From Chitinophaga caeni (GTDB taxonomy: Bacteria > Bacteroidota > Bacteroidia > Chitinophagales > Chitinophagaceae): 64,000 bases of DNA. The notes beneath the pieces were generated by a model that was not told the DNA's origin, made no database searches, and saw only the letters and a program-made list of their open reading frames with translations. This document shows, piece by piece, positions 1 through 8,522 of the stretch. The stretch lies in contig NZ_CP023777.1 of NCBI RefSeq assembly GCF_002557795.1, positions 1,442,001-1,506,000 on the forward strand, in the 5' to 3' direction. Position numbers and translations under genes: made by a program. The first letter of the stretch is position 1, and each line of letters begins with the position of its first letter.

Positions 1-578
1 ATTTTATCTAGTTGCGCGATAGTGCCGTCCATGCTGAAAGAACCATCGGTCACGATAATCCTGCTACGCAAATGTTGAGATTCTTTCAATTTGGCTTCCA
101 AATCGGCCATATTGTTATGCTCGTAACGGTAACGTTGCGCTTTACAAAGGCGTACGCCATCGATGATCGAAGCATGGTTCAAAGCATCGGAGATAATCGC
201 GTCCTGTTCATTGAACAATGGTTCGAATAAGCCACCGTTGGCATCGAAAGCTGCCGCGTACAAAATGGTATCCTCGGTACCGAGAAAAGTAGCCAATTTT
301 TGTTCCAGCTCCCGGTGGATATCTTGGGTACCGCAGATAAAGCGTACGCTACTCATACCGTAGCCGTGCGTGTTGATCGCATCTTTTGCAGCTTCGATCA
401 CCTTGGGATGAGATGACAAGCCTAGGTAGTTATTCGCACAGAAGTTTATAACTGTATTACCACCGACTTCGATTTCAGCGCCTTGTTCGGAGGTAATGAT
501 ACGCTCTTTTTTAAATAATCCTGCCTCTTGAATCTCAGCAAGTTCCGCCTGTAAGCGGGTAATGAAATTTTTGTTCAT
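1..578 (-). CDS. kbl: Glycine C-acetyltransferase (2-amino-3-ketobutyrate CoA ligase), 5' part only
   Basis: Reading the minus strand from an ATG at 578 gives an open frame that runs off the left edge (about 192 codons). The N-terminus shows the alpha-oxoamine synthase pattern: INFCANNYLGLSSHP (about residues 44-58), then the glycine-rich stretch HGYGMSSVRFICGT, then LGTEDTILYAAAFDANGG and DALNHASIIDG. By family knowledge this PLP enzyme interconverts glycine plus acetyl-CoA and 2-amino-3-ketobutyrate, the second step of threonine breakdown. The PLP-binding lysine lies beyond the window. Other alpha-oxoamine synthases (BioF, serine palmitoyltransferase) are related, but the N-terminal leader (MNKNFITRLQAELAEIQEAGLFK) is typical of Kbl. 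Confidence 0.88.
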   Translation of the reverse strand, partial: MNKNFITRLQAELAEIQEAGLFKKERIITSEQGAEIEVGGNTVINFCANNYLGLSSHPKVIEAAKDAINTHGYGMSSVRFICGTQDIHRELEQKLATFLGTEDTILYAAAFDANGGLFEPLFNEQDAIISDALNHASIIDGVRLCKAQRYRYEHNNMADLEAKLKESQHLRSRIIVTDGSFSMDGTIAQLDK

Positions 579-1042
579 GTTAGCATAAATTTTAATGCCT
601 AAGCAACATCATATTGACACGGCTATTCAAGATAAAAGTAATCCAGATCCAGGTATGCAGGAAGCTGTAGCCCCGGAAAGGAAAAAACTTTGACCTAGCT
701 GTAACATTCCATTGTAGTGGTACGTCATATAATTATCATGCAAATTAGGACAGTTGCCTTGATCGATTATTAACCCCCTAACCTACACACATCCAGGGAA
801 TTAATCTATGATCCGGTTGCACCATTCCTTTTGTTATTTGCATGCCGGCTTTAAAAGTATGGTATAGATTATACAAGCCATGTTATGTAAATGTTGCGAG
901 GGGAAATGGTTTTGAACAAGTTTATAACGGGCAGCCAATACAACCGGAATTTATATGTAATTGATCTTCAATGTGTTGTTGAGATAGTGGGTAGATTGAA
1001 ACTATTGTCGGAACTTTAGCACTAAAAATCGCAACTGCCCGG
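579..1042. other. Intergenic region between kbl and the ECF sigma gene
   Basis: 464 bases between two divergently transcribed genes. I find no convincing open frame, RNA gene or strong hairpin. It should hold the promoters of kbl (leftward) and of the sigma factor (rightward). Only weak matches to the Bacteroidota -7 element TAnnTTTG are visible near the sigma gene. Confidence 0.5.
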
Positions 1043-1528
1043 ATGACGGAAAAGGAATATAACAAATGTGTCGACTTGTATGCAGATAATCTCTTCCGAT
1101 TTATCGTGAAGAATTTGACGCATCATGAGGATTCGCGGGATGTAGTGCAGAATGCATTTGAAATATTGTGGAAGCATTGCCAGGATGTACCCTTCGAAAA
1201 AGCAAAGTCTTACTTGTTTACCGTTGCGTACCATAATATGATCGACCACGTGAGGAAAGTGAAAAGGATATCGTTGGTTGATGAGTTTAAGGATGATATA
1301 AAGATATCGGAACAGAAGATACATAACGCGAAAAATGTGTTGGAATCGGCCTTGAGCCGCCTAAGCGAAGTGCAACGCTCCCTGGTAATGTTGAAGGATT
1401 ATGAAGGTTATAGCTATGAAGAAATAGGGGAAATTATGGATCTCAATCCTTCACAAGTGAAGGTATACCTGCATAGGGCCAGGGCTCATCTCAAAGAATA
1501 CCTGGGAAAAATGGATAATGTAATTTAG
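1043..1528 (+). CDS. ECF-type RNA polymerase sigma-70 factor
   Basis: 161 residues, the usual size of an extracytoplasmic-function sigma factor. Region 2 lies at about residues 8-75 (LYADNLFRFIVKNL, then DVVQNAFEILWKH, then AKSYLFTVAYHNMIDHVRK). Region 4 lies at about 105-157 (LSEVQRSLVMLKDYEGYSYEEIGEIM followed by the recognition helix SQVKVYLHRARAHLKEYL). It should direct core RNA polymerase to a small regulon. The next gene, 45 bases downstream, encodes a membrane protein of anti-sigma type, so the two probably form a sigma/anti-sigma switch. The ATG at 1043 gives the canonical N-terminus. The signal sensed is unknown. Confidence 0.9.
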   Translation: MTEKEYNKCVDLYADNLFRFIVKNLTHHEDSRDVVQNAFEILWKHCQDVPFEKAKSYLFTVAYHNMIDHVRKVKRISLVDEFKDDIKISEQKIHNAKNVLESALSRLSEVQRSLVMLKDYEGYSYEEIGEIMDLNPSQVKVYLHRARAHLKEYLGKMDNVI

Positions 1529-1573
1529 TAATATAAATATATTTGACCTTAGCGGGATATTAAACAATAACGA

Positions 1574-2680
1574 ATGTCTGTAGACATCAACATATCGAAC
1601 TACGAGGAGTACATGTATGCTTTTATCGACGGGGAATTATCCCCCGTTGAATTGCAGGCTTGGAATCAATTCGTCCTGCTTCATCCTGAAGTTCGTGATG
1701 AGTTGACCTTATTGGAGGCTACCAAGTTAGATGCGAATATGCCGGGTATGGAATTTGGTAATAAAGCCTTATTGTATAAAGGAAAGGGCATACATGCGGG
1801 TAATTTTCATGAATATATGTTGAATTACCTCGATGGGGAGTTGGATGATGTTAATAATCAATTATTTGAGTCTTTTGTTAATCAAAACCAGGGGTATGCG
1901 CAGGAACTAGCCGCTTGGAAAGCCACCAAGCTCCCGGCTGCATCCGTAGCATTTCCCGAAAAAGCTAGTTTATATAAGCACCGGGCGACGAAAGTTGTTA
2001 CCTGGAGGTGGTACGCGGCGGCTGCGGTATTGGCGGGTCTATTGCTTTGGAGATTGCCCTTGTGGAATGATCAACCTGCATCGCCCCAAGTAACCGTGGC
2101 CAGTAATTCCACTCAAAACATGCGGGTAAATACAAAGGACGATGCACCTGGTAAACAGCTAGCCAATGATCAATTAAAATTAGCGGAAACAGGTGCGGCA
2201 AAACAATTAAACGATATTAAAATATCTGAACAGGCAGCGGAAAAAACAGTGGTAGCTGCCGGTAAAGCAACACCGGTACCTAAGCAGTCCGCAAAGGTTA
2301 CGGCTGTACCCCGGACAAGCTCGCAGCAGCAGGAGCAGGATGCTGCCTCCCTGGTTGATAATGTTAATAAAGCGCTCGCTTTCGATCAAGAATTGAATAC
2401 GTTACAAAGTGCCGACCTTGCTTTAACCAAGCAGCCTTCCATTCGAAATGATGTTTCCATCCCGGGGGATCTCAAGGTCGCACCACCGAAAGTTCAGGTA
2501 GCAACCGCTGTTGCAAAAAATAAGGATCCTTTAGAAGAAAAGACCTTTGCAGCGGCAGCGCCCCGTAAAGAAGAATTCCAGGGTGAACTCATCATGTCCG
2601 TAAGTACGAGCGGTGAGGGTAAATTATTCGATAAGGTAACAAGCGTTGCCAAGTTTTTCGCGAAAAAGAAGCGGGACTAG
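1574..2680 (+). CDS. Membrane protein with duplicated anti-sigma-like N-terminal repeat
   Basis: 368 residues, probably the regulator of the preceding ECF sigma factor. Two copies of one unit lie before a single membrane segment. Unit 1 (about residues 12-70) has YMYAFIDGELSP, LEATKL and KALLYK. Unit 2 (about 79-138) has YMLNYLDGELDD, WKATKL and KASLYK. The membrane segment follows at about 144-163 (WYAAAAVLAGLLLW). The remaining ~200 residues are low-complexity, rich in Ala, Lys, Gln and Val, and would be periplasmic. DGEL motifs near the N-terminus are common in Bacteroidota anti-sigma proteins; I see no HxxxCxxC zinc motif. The role is inferred from architecture and position. Confidence 0.65.
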   Translation: MSVDINISNYEEYMYAFIDGELSPVELQAWNQFVLLHPEVRDELTLLEATKLDANMPGMEFGNKALLYKGKGIHAGNFHEYMLNYLDGELDDVNNQLFESFVNQNQGYAQELAAWKATKLPAASVAFPEKASLYKHRATKVVTWRWYAAAAVLAGLLLWRLPLWNDQPASPQVTVASNSTQNMRVNTKDDAPGKQLANDQLKLAETGAAKQLNDIKISEQAAEKTVVAAGKATPVPKQSAKVTAVPRTSSQQQEQDAASLVDNVNKALAFDQELNTLQSADLALTKQPSIRNDVSIPGDLKVAPPKVQVATAVAKNKDPLEEKTFAAAAPRKEEFQGELIMSVSTSGEGKLFDKVTSVAKFFAKKKRD

Positions 2681-2752
2681 GCATCTAATATACTGATTTA
2701 AAGAAAGATATGATATTAGGCAGGTATCTGCCGGGAAAAAGATAAAAATTTT

Positions 2753-3688
2753 ATGAAGCGTAAAATTTTACTCGTGTTGATCGGTATCATGATGTCGCTG
2801 GCGGCAGCGGCCCAGGTAACATCGGATACTTTACAAATTAGGGGGTTGATCATCGTTAGAAACAAGGATACCCGTAACCGGAATTCCTTCAAGATGTTTA
2901 ATGACACTACTTATATGCGTAACAAGTTAAAAAAGAACTTGCATACGAGGTGGTTCGTATTTGATATAGGTTTCAATAATTATACTGATAGAAGTAATTA
3001 CGGCGAAGCCTTCGCAATGGCTATGTATCCGTCAGCTTCTTATATCCCTACCTACTCTTACCTGAATGACCGGGCTGGGAACGGGCAACAATTCCGCTAT
3101 GATTATACCGGTGTAGGCTTAAACACCTTCGCACCGCGCAGCGCTAGCGCCCCATTAACCCCTTCCGAGTTTAAGTTAATCACCGGGAAATCGATCAATA
3201 TAAATGTTTGGTTAATTATGCAAAGGTTGAATATGTATAAACATAAACTCAACCTGGTATATGCCTTGGGACTGGAAATGAATAATTACCGTTACGCGAG
3301 GAATATTTCATATGTACCGGGATATCCCACGCAAATCATTAGGGACACCCTCGATTTCTCTAAAAATAAATTATATGCCGGCTACCTGTCTATCCCGTTG
3401 ATGCTCAACTTTAATAGTAATCCTACCCGCCCAGGAAGAGCTTTTGAAGCTAGTTTCGGTATCATGGGGGGATACCTCGTGAAAGCCCGTACCAAGCAAA
3501 TCAGCAAAGAATATGGCAAGGTAAAAACCAACGATGAGTTTAACCTGAACAAATGGAAATTATCGCTAACCAGTGAATTAGGCTACGGCCCTGTAAAACT
3601 GTACGGAAATTTTGCCCTAACGCCGCTACACGACTACGGTTTAGAGCAATACCCCTTTTCTATTGGTTTCAGGTTCAATGGATTTTAG
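2753..3688 (+). CDS. Exported, probably outer-membrane beta-barrel protein
   Basis: 311 residues beginning with a clear signal peptide (MKRKILLVLIGIMMSLAAAAQ, cleavage likely after AAAQ). The mature part is rich in aromatic and alternating residues. The C-terminal third is made of short strand-like segments (LYAGYLSIPLMLNFN, SFGIMGGYLVKART, KLSLTSELGYGPVKLYGNFALTPL) and ends in PFSIGFRFNGF, a terminal-aromatic barrel ending. It lies 72 bases after the anti-sigma-like gene on the same strand and probably belongs to that unit. I do not recognise a named family beyond outer-membrane beta-barrel (PorT-like size). Confidence 0.65.
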   Translation: MKRKILLVLIGIMMSLAAAAQVTSDTLQIRGLIIVRNKDTRNRNSFKMFNDTTYMRNKLKKNLHTRWFVFDIGFNNYTDRSNYGEAFAMAMYPSASYIPTYSYLNDRAGNGQQFRYDYTGVGLNTFAPRSASAPLTPSEFKLITGKSININVWLIMQRLNMYKHKLNLVYALGLEMNNYRYARNISYVPGYPTQIIRDTLDFSKNKLYAGYLSIPLMLNFNSNPTRPGRAFEASFGIMGGYLVKARTKQISKEYGKVKTNDEFNLNKWKLSLTSELGYGPVKLYGNFALTPLHDYGLEQYPFSIGFRFNGF

Positions 3689-3708
3689 GTAATCAAATAA
3701 ATTATACG

Positions 3709-3716
3709 TTACTTTG
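3709..3716 (+). promoter_or_regulatory. Bacteroidota-type -7 element before the small exported protein
   Basis: TTACTTTG matches the Bacteroidota consensus TAnnTTTG at 7 of 8 positions. Transcription would begin near 3723, which favours the ATG at 3769 over a TTG at 3736 as start of the next gene. No convincing -33 TTTG is present. Confidence 0.35.
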
Positions 3717-3768
3717 CAACGCCGTAACGACAAATTTGTCCGGCGAGAACACTAAAAACGATATCCCA

Positions 3769-4137
3769 ATGAGAACATTTTTAGCTTTATTGGCAGTAAT
3801 CGGTGTCATCACTTTATTGCATGCTAAAAAAGACAAGGTTTTGGGTATTCAATCTGATAATGCGCTCGAAAAGTTGGAGCCGTTTCAACAAACACCCCAA
3901 AATTTAAAAAATCTTCCAAATCCCGGTTTCGATGAAGCCATGGTAATGGTACCCGATAGCGTGTACCAGGCATCCCGCCTTGATCCCGGGCATTATTCTG
4001 GGCATTACCATGTTCTGTATGTAAAAAATTCTGAAGAAGAAAAATCCAATATCATCAAGTCCCACCTGGTGGCATTGACAGCTACTCCAAAAACGAATAT
4101 TCACCGCAAAACTGAAGCTCCTAGCAGAAGCAATTAA
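3769..4137 (+). CDS. Small membrane-anchored or exported protein, unknown function
   Basis: 122 residues from the ATG at 3769; the frame is open upstream to a TTG at 3736. The N-terminus MRTFLALLAVIGVITLLHAKK is a signal anchor or uncleaved signal sequence. The rest is hydrophilic, with a middle part FDEAMVMVPDSVYQASRLDPGHYSGHYHVLYVKN and a basic tail. No family recognised. It precedes the M16 peptidase by about 140 bases. The start is chosen because it puts the hydrophobic segment at the N-terminus and fits the promoter-like element at 3709. Confidence 0.55.
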   Translation: MRTFLALLAVIGVITLLHAKKDKVLGIQSDNALEKLEPFQQTPQNLKNLPNPGFDEAMVMVPDSVYQASRLDPGHYSGHYHVLYVKNSEEEKSNIIKSHLVALTATPKTNIHRKTEAPSRSN

Positions 4138-4277
4138 CAATTAAATTCCCTTTTCTAGACTAATTGACACAGAAATTACCGCTTATCCTGTGATTTTACA
4201 AATTTTCACAGAAAGCTGTCATATTTTGTTGCATCAATTAATTATTTGATAAATTCGATCTTCAAAACCAGCTTAGT

Positions 4278-7214
4278 ATGAAGATATTTAAACTATGTCT
4301 ATTGCTCGTGTTCGTGGCGCAATTACCATTGCTTGCACAGGACAAATACGAGTGGAAAGAAGCAAAATCAGGAGGTTACACATACAAATATGTAACTAAT
4401 GATCCTATGCAGGCCCGATTTTATACCCTCGATAACGGGCTGACTGTAATTTTAAGTGTCAATAAGAAAGAACCCAGGATTCAAACATTGATCGGCGTTA
4501 GGGCGGGTAGTAATAATGATCCTAAAGATCACACGGGTTTAGCACACTATTTAGAGCACCTATTATTTAAAGGGACGGACAAGTTCGGCTCCCTGGATTG
4601 GTCTAAAGAAAAGCCTTACCTGGACGAAATCGAAGGTTTATATGATACTTATAATCAAACGACCGACGAAGCAGCTAGGAGAGAAATTTACCGCAAAATC
4701 GACAGCGTTTCCGGAATCGCGGCCACATATGCCATCGCCAACGAATATGATAAGATGATGACGGCTATGGGTGCGCAAAAAACGAATGCGCATACCTGGG
4801 TGGAGGAAACTGTTTACGAGGAGGATATTCCTTCCAATGCCGTAGATAAGTACCTGGCCGTACAGGCTGAACGCTTCCGGAACCCACAGTTCCGCTTATT
4901 CCATACGGAGTTGGAAGCAGTTTATGAAGAGAAAAACAGGGGTTTAGACAATGACAATAATAAATTATTTGAGTCCTTGTTGGATGCTGCTTTCCCGACA
5001 CACAACTACGGTCAGCAAACAACTATCGGTACCATCGAACACCTGAAAAATCCTTCTTTAAAGGCCATTCGCAAGTTCTATGATGAATACTATGTGCCGA
5101 ATAATATGGCCGTGGTAATGGCCGGGGATTTTGATCCAGATTACGTGATCAAGCGTATCGACCGGGATTTTGGTTTTATGAAAGAAAAAACCGTGGATGC
5201 TTATGCCGGCACTAAAGAAGCGGCCATAACTGCTCCTGTCGTAAGAAATGTATACGGTCCGGATGCTGAAAGTGTAAACTTGGCCTTCCGCCTGCCCGGG
5301 GCAAGCGATACGAAATCAGCGGTGATCATAGGTGCCATTTCACAAATTCTAAGTAATGGCAAAGCGGGCCTGTTTGACCTTAACCTAAACCAGGATCAGA
5401 AGGTGCTGGGCGCCGGTTCCGGTGTATTGAGCTTTAAAGATTATTCATTGCTATATATGAGCGGGCAAGCTAAAAACGGGCAATCGTTGGAAGAAGTGCG
5501 GGATTTGATGCTTGGACAATTGGACATTTTGAGAAAAGGAGATTTTGATGAATCCTTGTTGAAGGCGATCGTTAATAACTATAAGTTCGATGAAATGCAA
5601 GGTTTGGAAAATAACAATAACCGCGCTACTACTATCATGGATTCTTATATCAAGAGCGCCGGTAAAAACTGGGCCGCTGATGTTGCTTTTATCGATGATC
5701 TAGGTAAATTGACCAAGCAACAAATCGTTGACTTCGCCAATAAAAACTTGGAAGACAATTACGTAATTGTTTACAAAAGAAAAGGTGAAGACAAGAACAT
5801 CCAAAAAGTAGTAAAACCGCCGATTACCCCCGTAGCCGTTAACCGAGATGCCCAATCCGATTTCTTGAAATCTATCGCCTCGATGCCCGCAACACCGGTT
5901 AGCCCACAATGGCTAGACTTTAACAAGGACATCCAGAAAGGTAAAATTGGCCAGGCGGAAGTATTGAGTGTACAGAATAAAAACAACGAGATATTCCACC
6001 TTTACTACCGTATTGACTTGGGCAGTTGGGATAATAAATTACTCGGTTTGGCGACTGCTTACCTCGATTTCTTAGGGACTGATAAATTGTCGGCCCAGGA
6101 CATCAGTAAGAATTTCTACAATATTGCTTGTTCATACAGCGTGAGCAGCGGGAGTGAAAATTCATCAATGACAATAACCGGCTTACAGGAAAACTTTGAC
6201 AAAGCGGTGTCTATGTTCGAAGATGTGATCCGCAATTGCAAAGTGGATGAAGCCGCATTCGAGGCTTTAAAAGCGCGTATCATGAAATCCCGTGCCGATG
6301 CCAAACTTAGCAAAGGGCAAATTATGCGTGCATTGACTAACTACGGTTTATACGGCCAGGAAAATCCTTATAATTATACATTTACAAATGAAGAGTTAGC
6401 AAATATCAAGGCGCAAGATTTAGTCAATTTATTGCATAACCTGGTAAATTATAAACCTACTATTATTTATTATGGACCCAAAACATTGACCGCTGCCATA
6501 ACAGACATTAAGCGTCTTCACAAGATGCCTGCTAGCTTCTTAGCGGTACCGAAAGGTGTTGATTTCAAACAACAGGTGCCACAAAAATCCAGCGTATTGT
6601 TTGCAGATTATGATATGGTGCAGTCAGAAGTAAACTGGGTGTATTCCAATAATAAATACGATCCAGCCAAAACGGCTGTAGTAGGACTTTTTAATGCATA
6701 TTTCGGTGGTGGAATGGGCTCTATAGTATTCCAAACCATCCGTGAATCCAAGGCTTTGGCATATTCTACTTATGCTGTTTATAGGGGACCTAGCAAGAAA
6801 GATGATCTCTATTCAACGATTGCTTACGTGGGTAGCCAAGCAGATAAAATGAAAGAAGCTATTGCCGGAATGAATGAATTATTAAATGATTTACCGCATT
6901 CCGAAAAAGCCTTGGAAGTGGCCCGTAAGAGTATGAAGCAAGATATCGAAACCGAGCGGATCACTGAAGACGGTATCATCTTTAGTTATTTAGCCGCGAA
7001 AAAATTGGGCTTGGATTATGATATCAGGAAATCGGTATATCAAAAAATCGATCAATTGACTTTTGATGATATCAATAAATTTCATCAGCAAAATATTGCC
7101 CACAAACCTTATACATATTGTATAGTGGGATCAAAGGATAGGATTAACCAAGATTTGTTGAAACAATACGGTGATGTAAAAGTGGTTACATTGGATGAAT
7201 TATTCGGATACTAA
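4278..7214 (+). CDS. M16 family zinc metallopeptidase (pitrilysin/insulinase type), exported
   Basis: 978 residues with an N-terminal signal peptide (MKIFKLCLLLVFVAQLPLLAQ). The inverted zinc motif HxxEH is present as HYLEH at about residues 90-94, with the distal glutamate region EAVYEEKNRGLDNDNN near 215-228, so the N-terminal half looks catalytic. The length fits two tandem M16 halves, the second non-catalytic (MVQSEVNWVYSNNKYDPAKTAVVGLFNAYFGGGMGSIVFQTIRESKALAYSTY). By family knowledge it should clip peptides in the periplasm or at the cell surface. It is transcribed alone and ends at a strong hairpin terminator 23 bases after the stop. Confidence 0.9.
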   Translation: MKIFKLCLLLVFVAQLPLLAQDKYEWKEAKSGGYTYKYVTNDPMQARFYTLDNGLTVILSVNKKEPRIQTLIGVRAGSNNDPKDHTGLAHYLEHLLFKGTDKFGSLDWSKEKPYLDEIEGLYDTYNQTTDEAARREIYRKIDSVSGIAATYAIANEYDKMMTAMGAQKTNAHTWVEETVYEEDIPSNAVDKYLAVQAERFRNPQFRLFHTELEAVYEEKNRGLDNDNNKLFESLLDAAFPTHNYGQQTTIGTIEHLKNPSLKAIRKFYDEYYVPNNMAVVMAGDFDPDYVIKRIDRDFGFMKEKTVDAYAGTKEAAITAPVVRNVYGPDAESVNLAFRLPGASDTKSAVIIGAISQILSNGKAGLFDLNLNQDQKVLGAGSGVLSFKDYSLLYMSGQAKNGQSLEEVRDLMLGQLDILRKGDFDESLLKAIVNNYKFDEMQGLENNNNRATTIMDSYIKSAGKNWAADVAFIDDLGKLTKQQIVDFANKNLEDNYVIVYKRKGEDKNIQKVVKPPITPVAVNRDAQSDFLKSIASMPATPVSPQWLDFNKDIQKGKIGQAEVLSVQNKNNEIFHLYYRIDLGSWDNKLLGLATAYLDFLGTDKLSAQDISKNFYNIACSYSVSSGSENSSMTITGLQENFDKAVSMFEDVIRNCKVDEAAFEALKARIMKSRADAKLSKGQIMRALTNYGLYGQENPYNYTFTNEELANIKAQDLVNLLHNLVNYKPTIIYYGPKTLTAAITDIKRLHKMPASFLAVPKGVDFKQQVPQKSSVLFADYDMVQSEVNWVYSNNKYDPAKTAVVGLFNAYFGGGMGSIVFQTIRESKALAYSTYAVYRGPSKKDDLYSTIAYVGSQADKMKEAIAGMNELLNDLPHSEKALEVARKSMKQDIETERITEDGIIFSYLAAKKLGLDYDIRKSVYQKIDQLTFDDINKFHQQNIAHKPYTYCIVGSKDRINQDLLKQYGDVKVVTLDELFGY

Positions 7215-7236
7215 TTATTTTTGATACATAATAATA

Positions 7237-7276
7237 AGAACCCTGCCCTGGATTTCGGGGCAGGGTTCTGTTTTTT
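7237..7276 (+). terminator. Rho-independent terminator after the M16 peptidase gene
   Basis: A perfect 12-bp inverted repeat (AGAACCCTGCCC at 7237-7248 with its complement at 7258-7269), a 9-base loop and a following run of T. Confidence 0.9.
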
Positions 7277-7345
7277 AGAAACGTAGGAAAATCATAAGCA
7301 CAATATTCATTTTCCTTCGGCGTTATTTTGATATTACATAACCTA

Positions 7346-7912
7346 ATGAAAACTTGGATTTATAATAGTGTGCTGCCCGTGATAATTTTATTGTCGTTTT
7401 CCAGTTTCACGAGCAATGAGGATTTATATCATGTAAGACTTGATCCTGCCAGGATCGATGCAGATAAAGTGTTCTTACTGATTGATAAAACCGATTACCG
7501 GATGTATGTTTACGAAGATGTAACCTTGATCAAGATATACAAGGTTGTATTCGGAAGTAATGATTTAGGTGATAAAATTATGCAGGGAGATAAAAGAACC
7601 CCGGAAGGAACCTTCCGGATATCCAGTAAACGTTATGACAGGCGTTGGCATCGTTTTATGCTGCTGGATTTTCCCAATGATGTTTCTATCGCTAAGTTTA
7701 AACAACGGCAAGCCAGGGGGCAAGTACCTTCCGGTGCAGATATTGGAAACGGTATCGGCATTCACGGCGTAGAGGCGGCTTCCGGTATCAAGGATTATTA
7801 TGTAGATCGCCGGATCAATTGGACCTTGGGTTGTATTAGTATGAAAAATGCTGATGTGGATGAATTGTATAATGTATTAAAGGTCGGCACGCCGGTGGTA
7901 ATTCGTTATTAA
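7346..7912 (+). CDS. L,D-transpeptidase family protein (YkuD fold), exported
   Basis: 188 residues from the ATG at 7346. N-terminal hydrophobic signal (MKTWIYNSVLPVIILLSFSSF). The YkuD domain covers about residues 40-188: it begins FLLIDKTDYRMYVYEDV, has the His of GIGIHGVEAASG and the catalytic Cys in TLGCISMKNADVDELYNV. Such enzymes cross-link peptidoglycan or attach proteins to it. The frame extends upstream to a TTG at 7328, but that TTG lies inside a promoter-like TTATTTTG (7323-7330), so the ATG is preferred. A second, unrelated-length L,D-transpeptidase lies at 37870. Confidence 0.88.
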   Translation: MKTWIYNSVLPVIILLSFSSFTSNEDLYHVRLDPARIDADKVFLLIDKTDYRMYVYEDVTLIKIYKVVFGSNDLGDKIMQGDKRTPEGTFRISSKRYDRRWHRFMLLDFPNDVSIAKFKQRQARGQVPSGADIGNGIGIHGVEAASGIKDYYVDRRINWTLGCISMKNADVDELYNVLKVGTPVVIRY

Positions 7913-7960
7913 GAGAGTTAATTTTCAACATAGCCTATGCTATTTTTATAGCAATAAGCA

Positions 7961-7992
7961 ACGCCCTTGGTCTATCCATGGGCGTTTTTTTT
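7961..7992 (+). terminator. Rho-independent terminator after the YkuD gene
   Basis: ACGCCCTTGG (7961-7970) pairs with CCATGGGCGT (7976-7985) with one mismatch, followed by eight T. Confidence 0.85.
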
Positions 7993-8400
7993 GAGGTATT
8001 CTCATGGGAAGTTCGGTTCAAAATTTCAGAGATACCGGTTCGAGCTTTGAAACCGGGAGGATTCGAAACCAGGGTTGTTTTTTGAATGCGCGTTGCCAAA
8101 ATATCAAAAATATTTGCTGGTTAAAGCTTCAAAACCCGGATCCACGCACTATTGAGGGCATTTACAATTATATTGAAAGCGAAAAGGCACCTACTACTGA
8201 ACCATAAACCAACAACTGTAAATTTGAGTAACATTAGCGATGATTAGCCGTAATTAATCCCAGTTGCCGAACCTGTAATTTAGTTGAAAATCCAATCACA
8301 GTTTATTTGCGTACATAATTATAACAAGTCAATAAATATTACTTTTCAATTGATAGAAAGAATTTTTGAAGTTGTTCCTTTCATAGTTTAAGTTTTCATG
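7993..8400. other. Intergenic stretch without a convincing gene
   Basis: About 400 bases between two terminators. A 67-codon frame (8004-8207) has no family resemblance and no good start signal and is not called. A weak promoter-like TTTATTTG lies at 8302-8309, ahead of the orphan plus-strand terminator at 8410, so a short untranslated transcript is possible. Confidence 0.4.
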
Positions 8401-8409
8401 GTTTGAGTT

Positions 8410-8442
8410 CCCGGGTGTATTAAACACCCGGGTTTTATATTT
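8410..8442 (+). terminator. Strong plus-strand hairpin with no protein gene before it
   Basis: CCCGGGTGT (8410-8418) and its perfect complement (8424-8432) enclose a 5-base loop and are followed by TTTTATATTTT. The nearest plus-strand gene already has its own terminator at 7961-7992. Confidence 0.7.
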
Positions 8443-8463
8443 TCATATTAAAGATATCCTAAT

Positions 8464-8494
8464 AAAAAAAGAGGTCATCTGCATGACCTCTTTT
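8464..8494 (-). terminator. Terminator of acs
   Basis: GAGGTCAT (8471-8478) pairs with ATGACCTC (8483-8490), flanked by A-run and T-run. Read on the minus strand it is a hairpin followed by T, about 30 bases after the acs stop codon. Confidence 0.85.
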
Positions 8495-8522
8495 CCCAAA
8501 TATTAAAAGATGACAAATAAAC

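Noticed and set aside
8004..8207. 67-codon plus-strand frame between two terminators
   Set aside because: No protein-like composition, no recognisable start signal, no family; region reads as non-coding.
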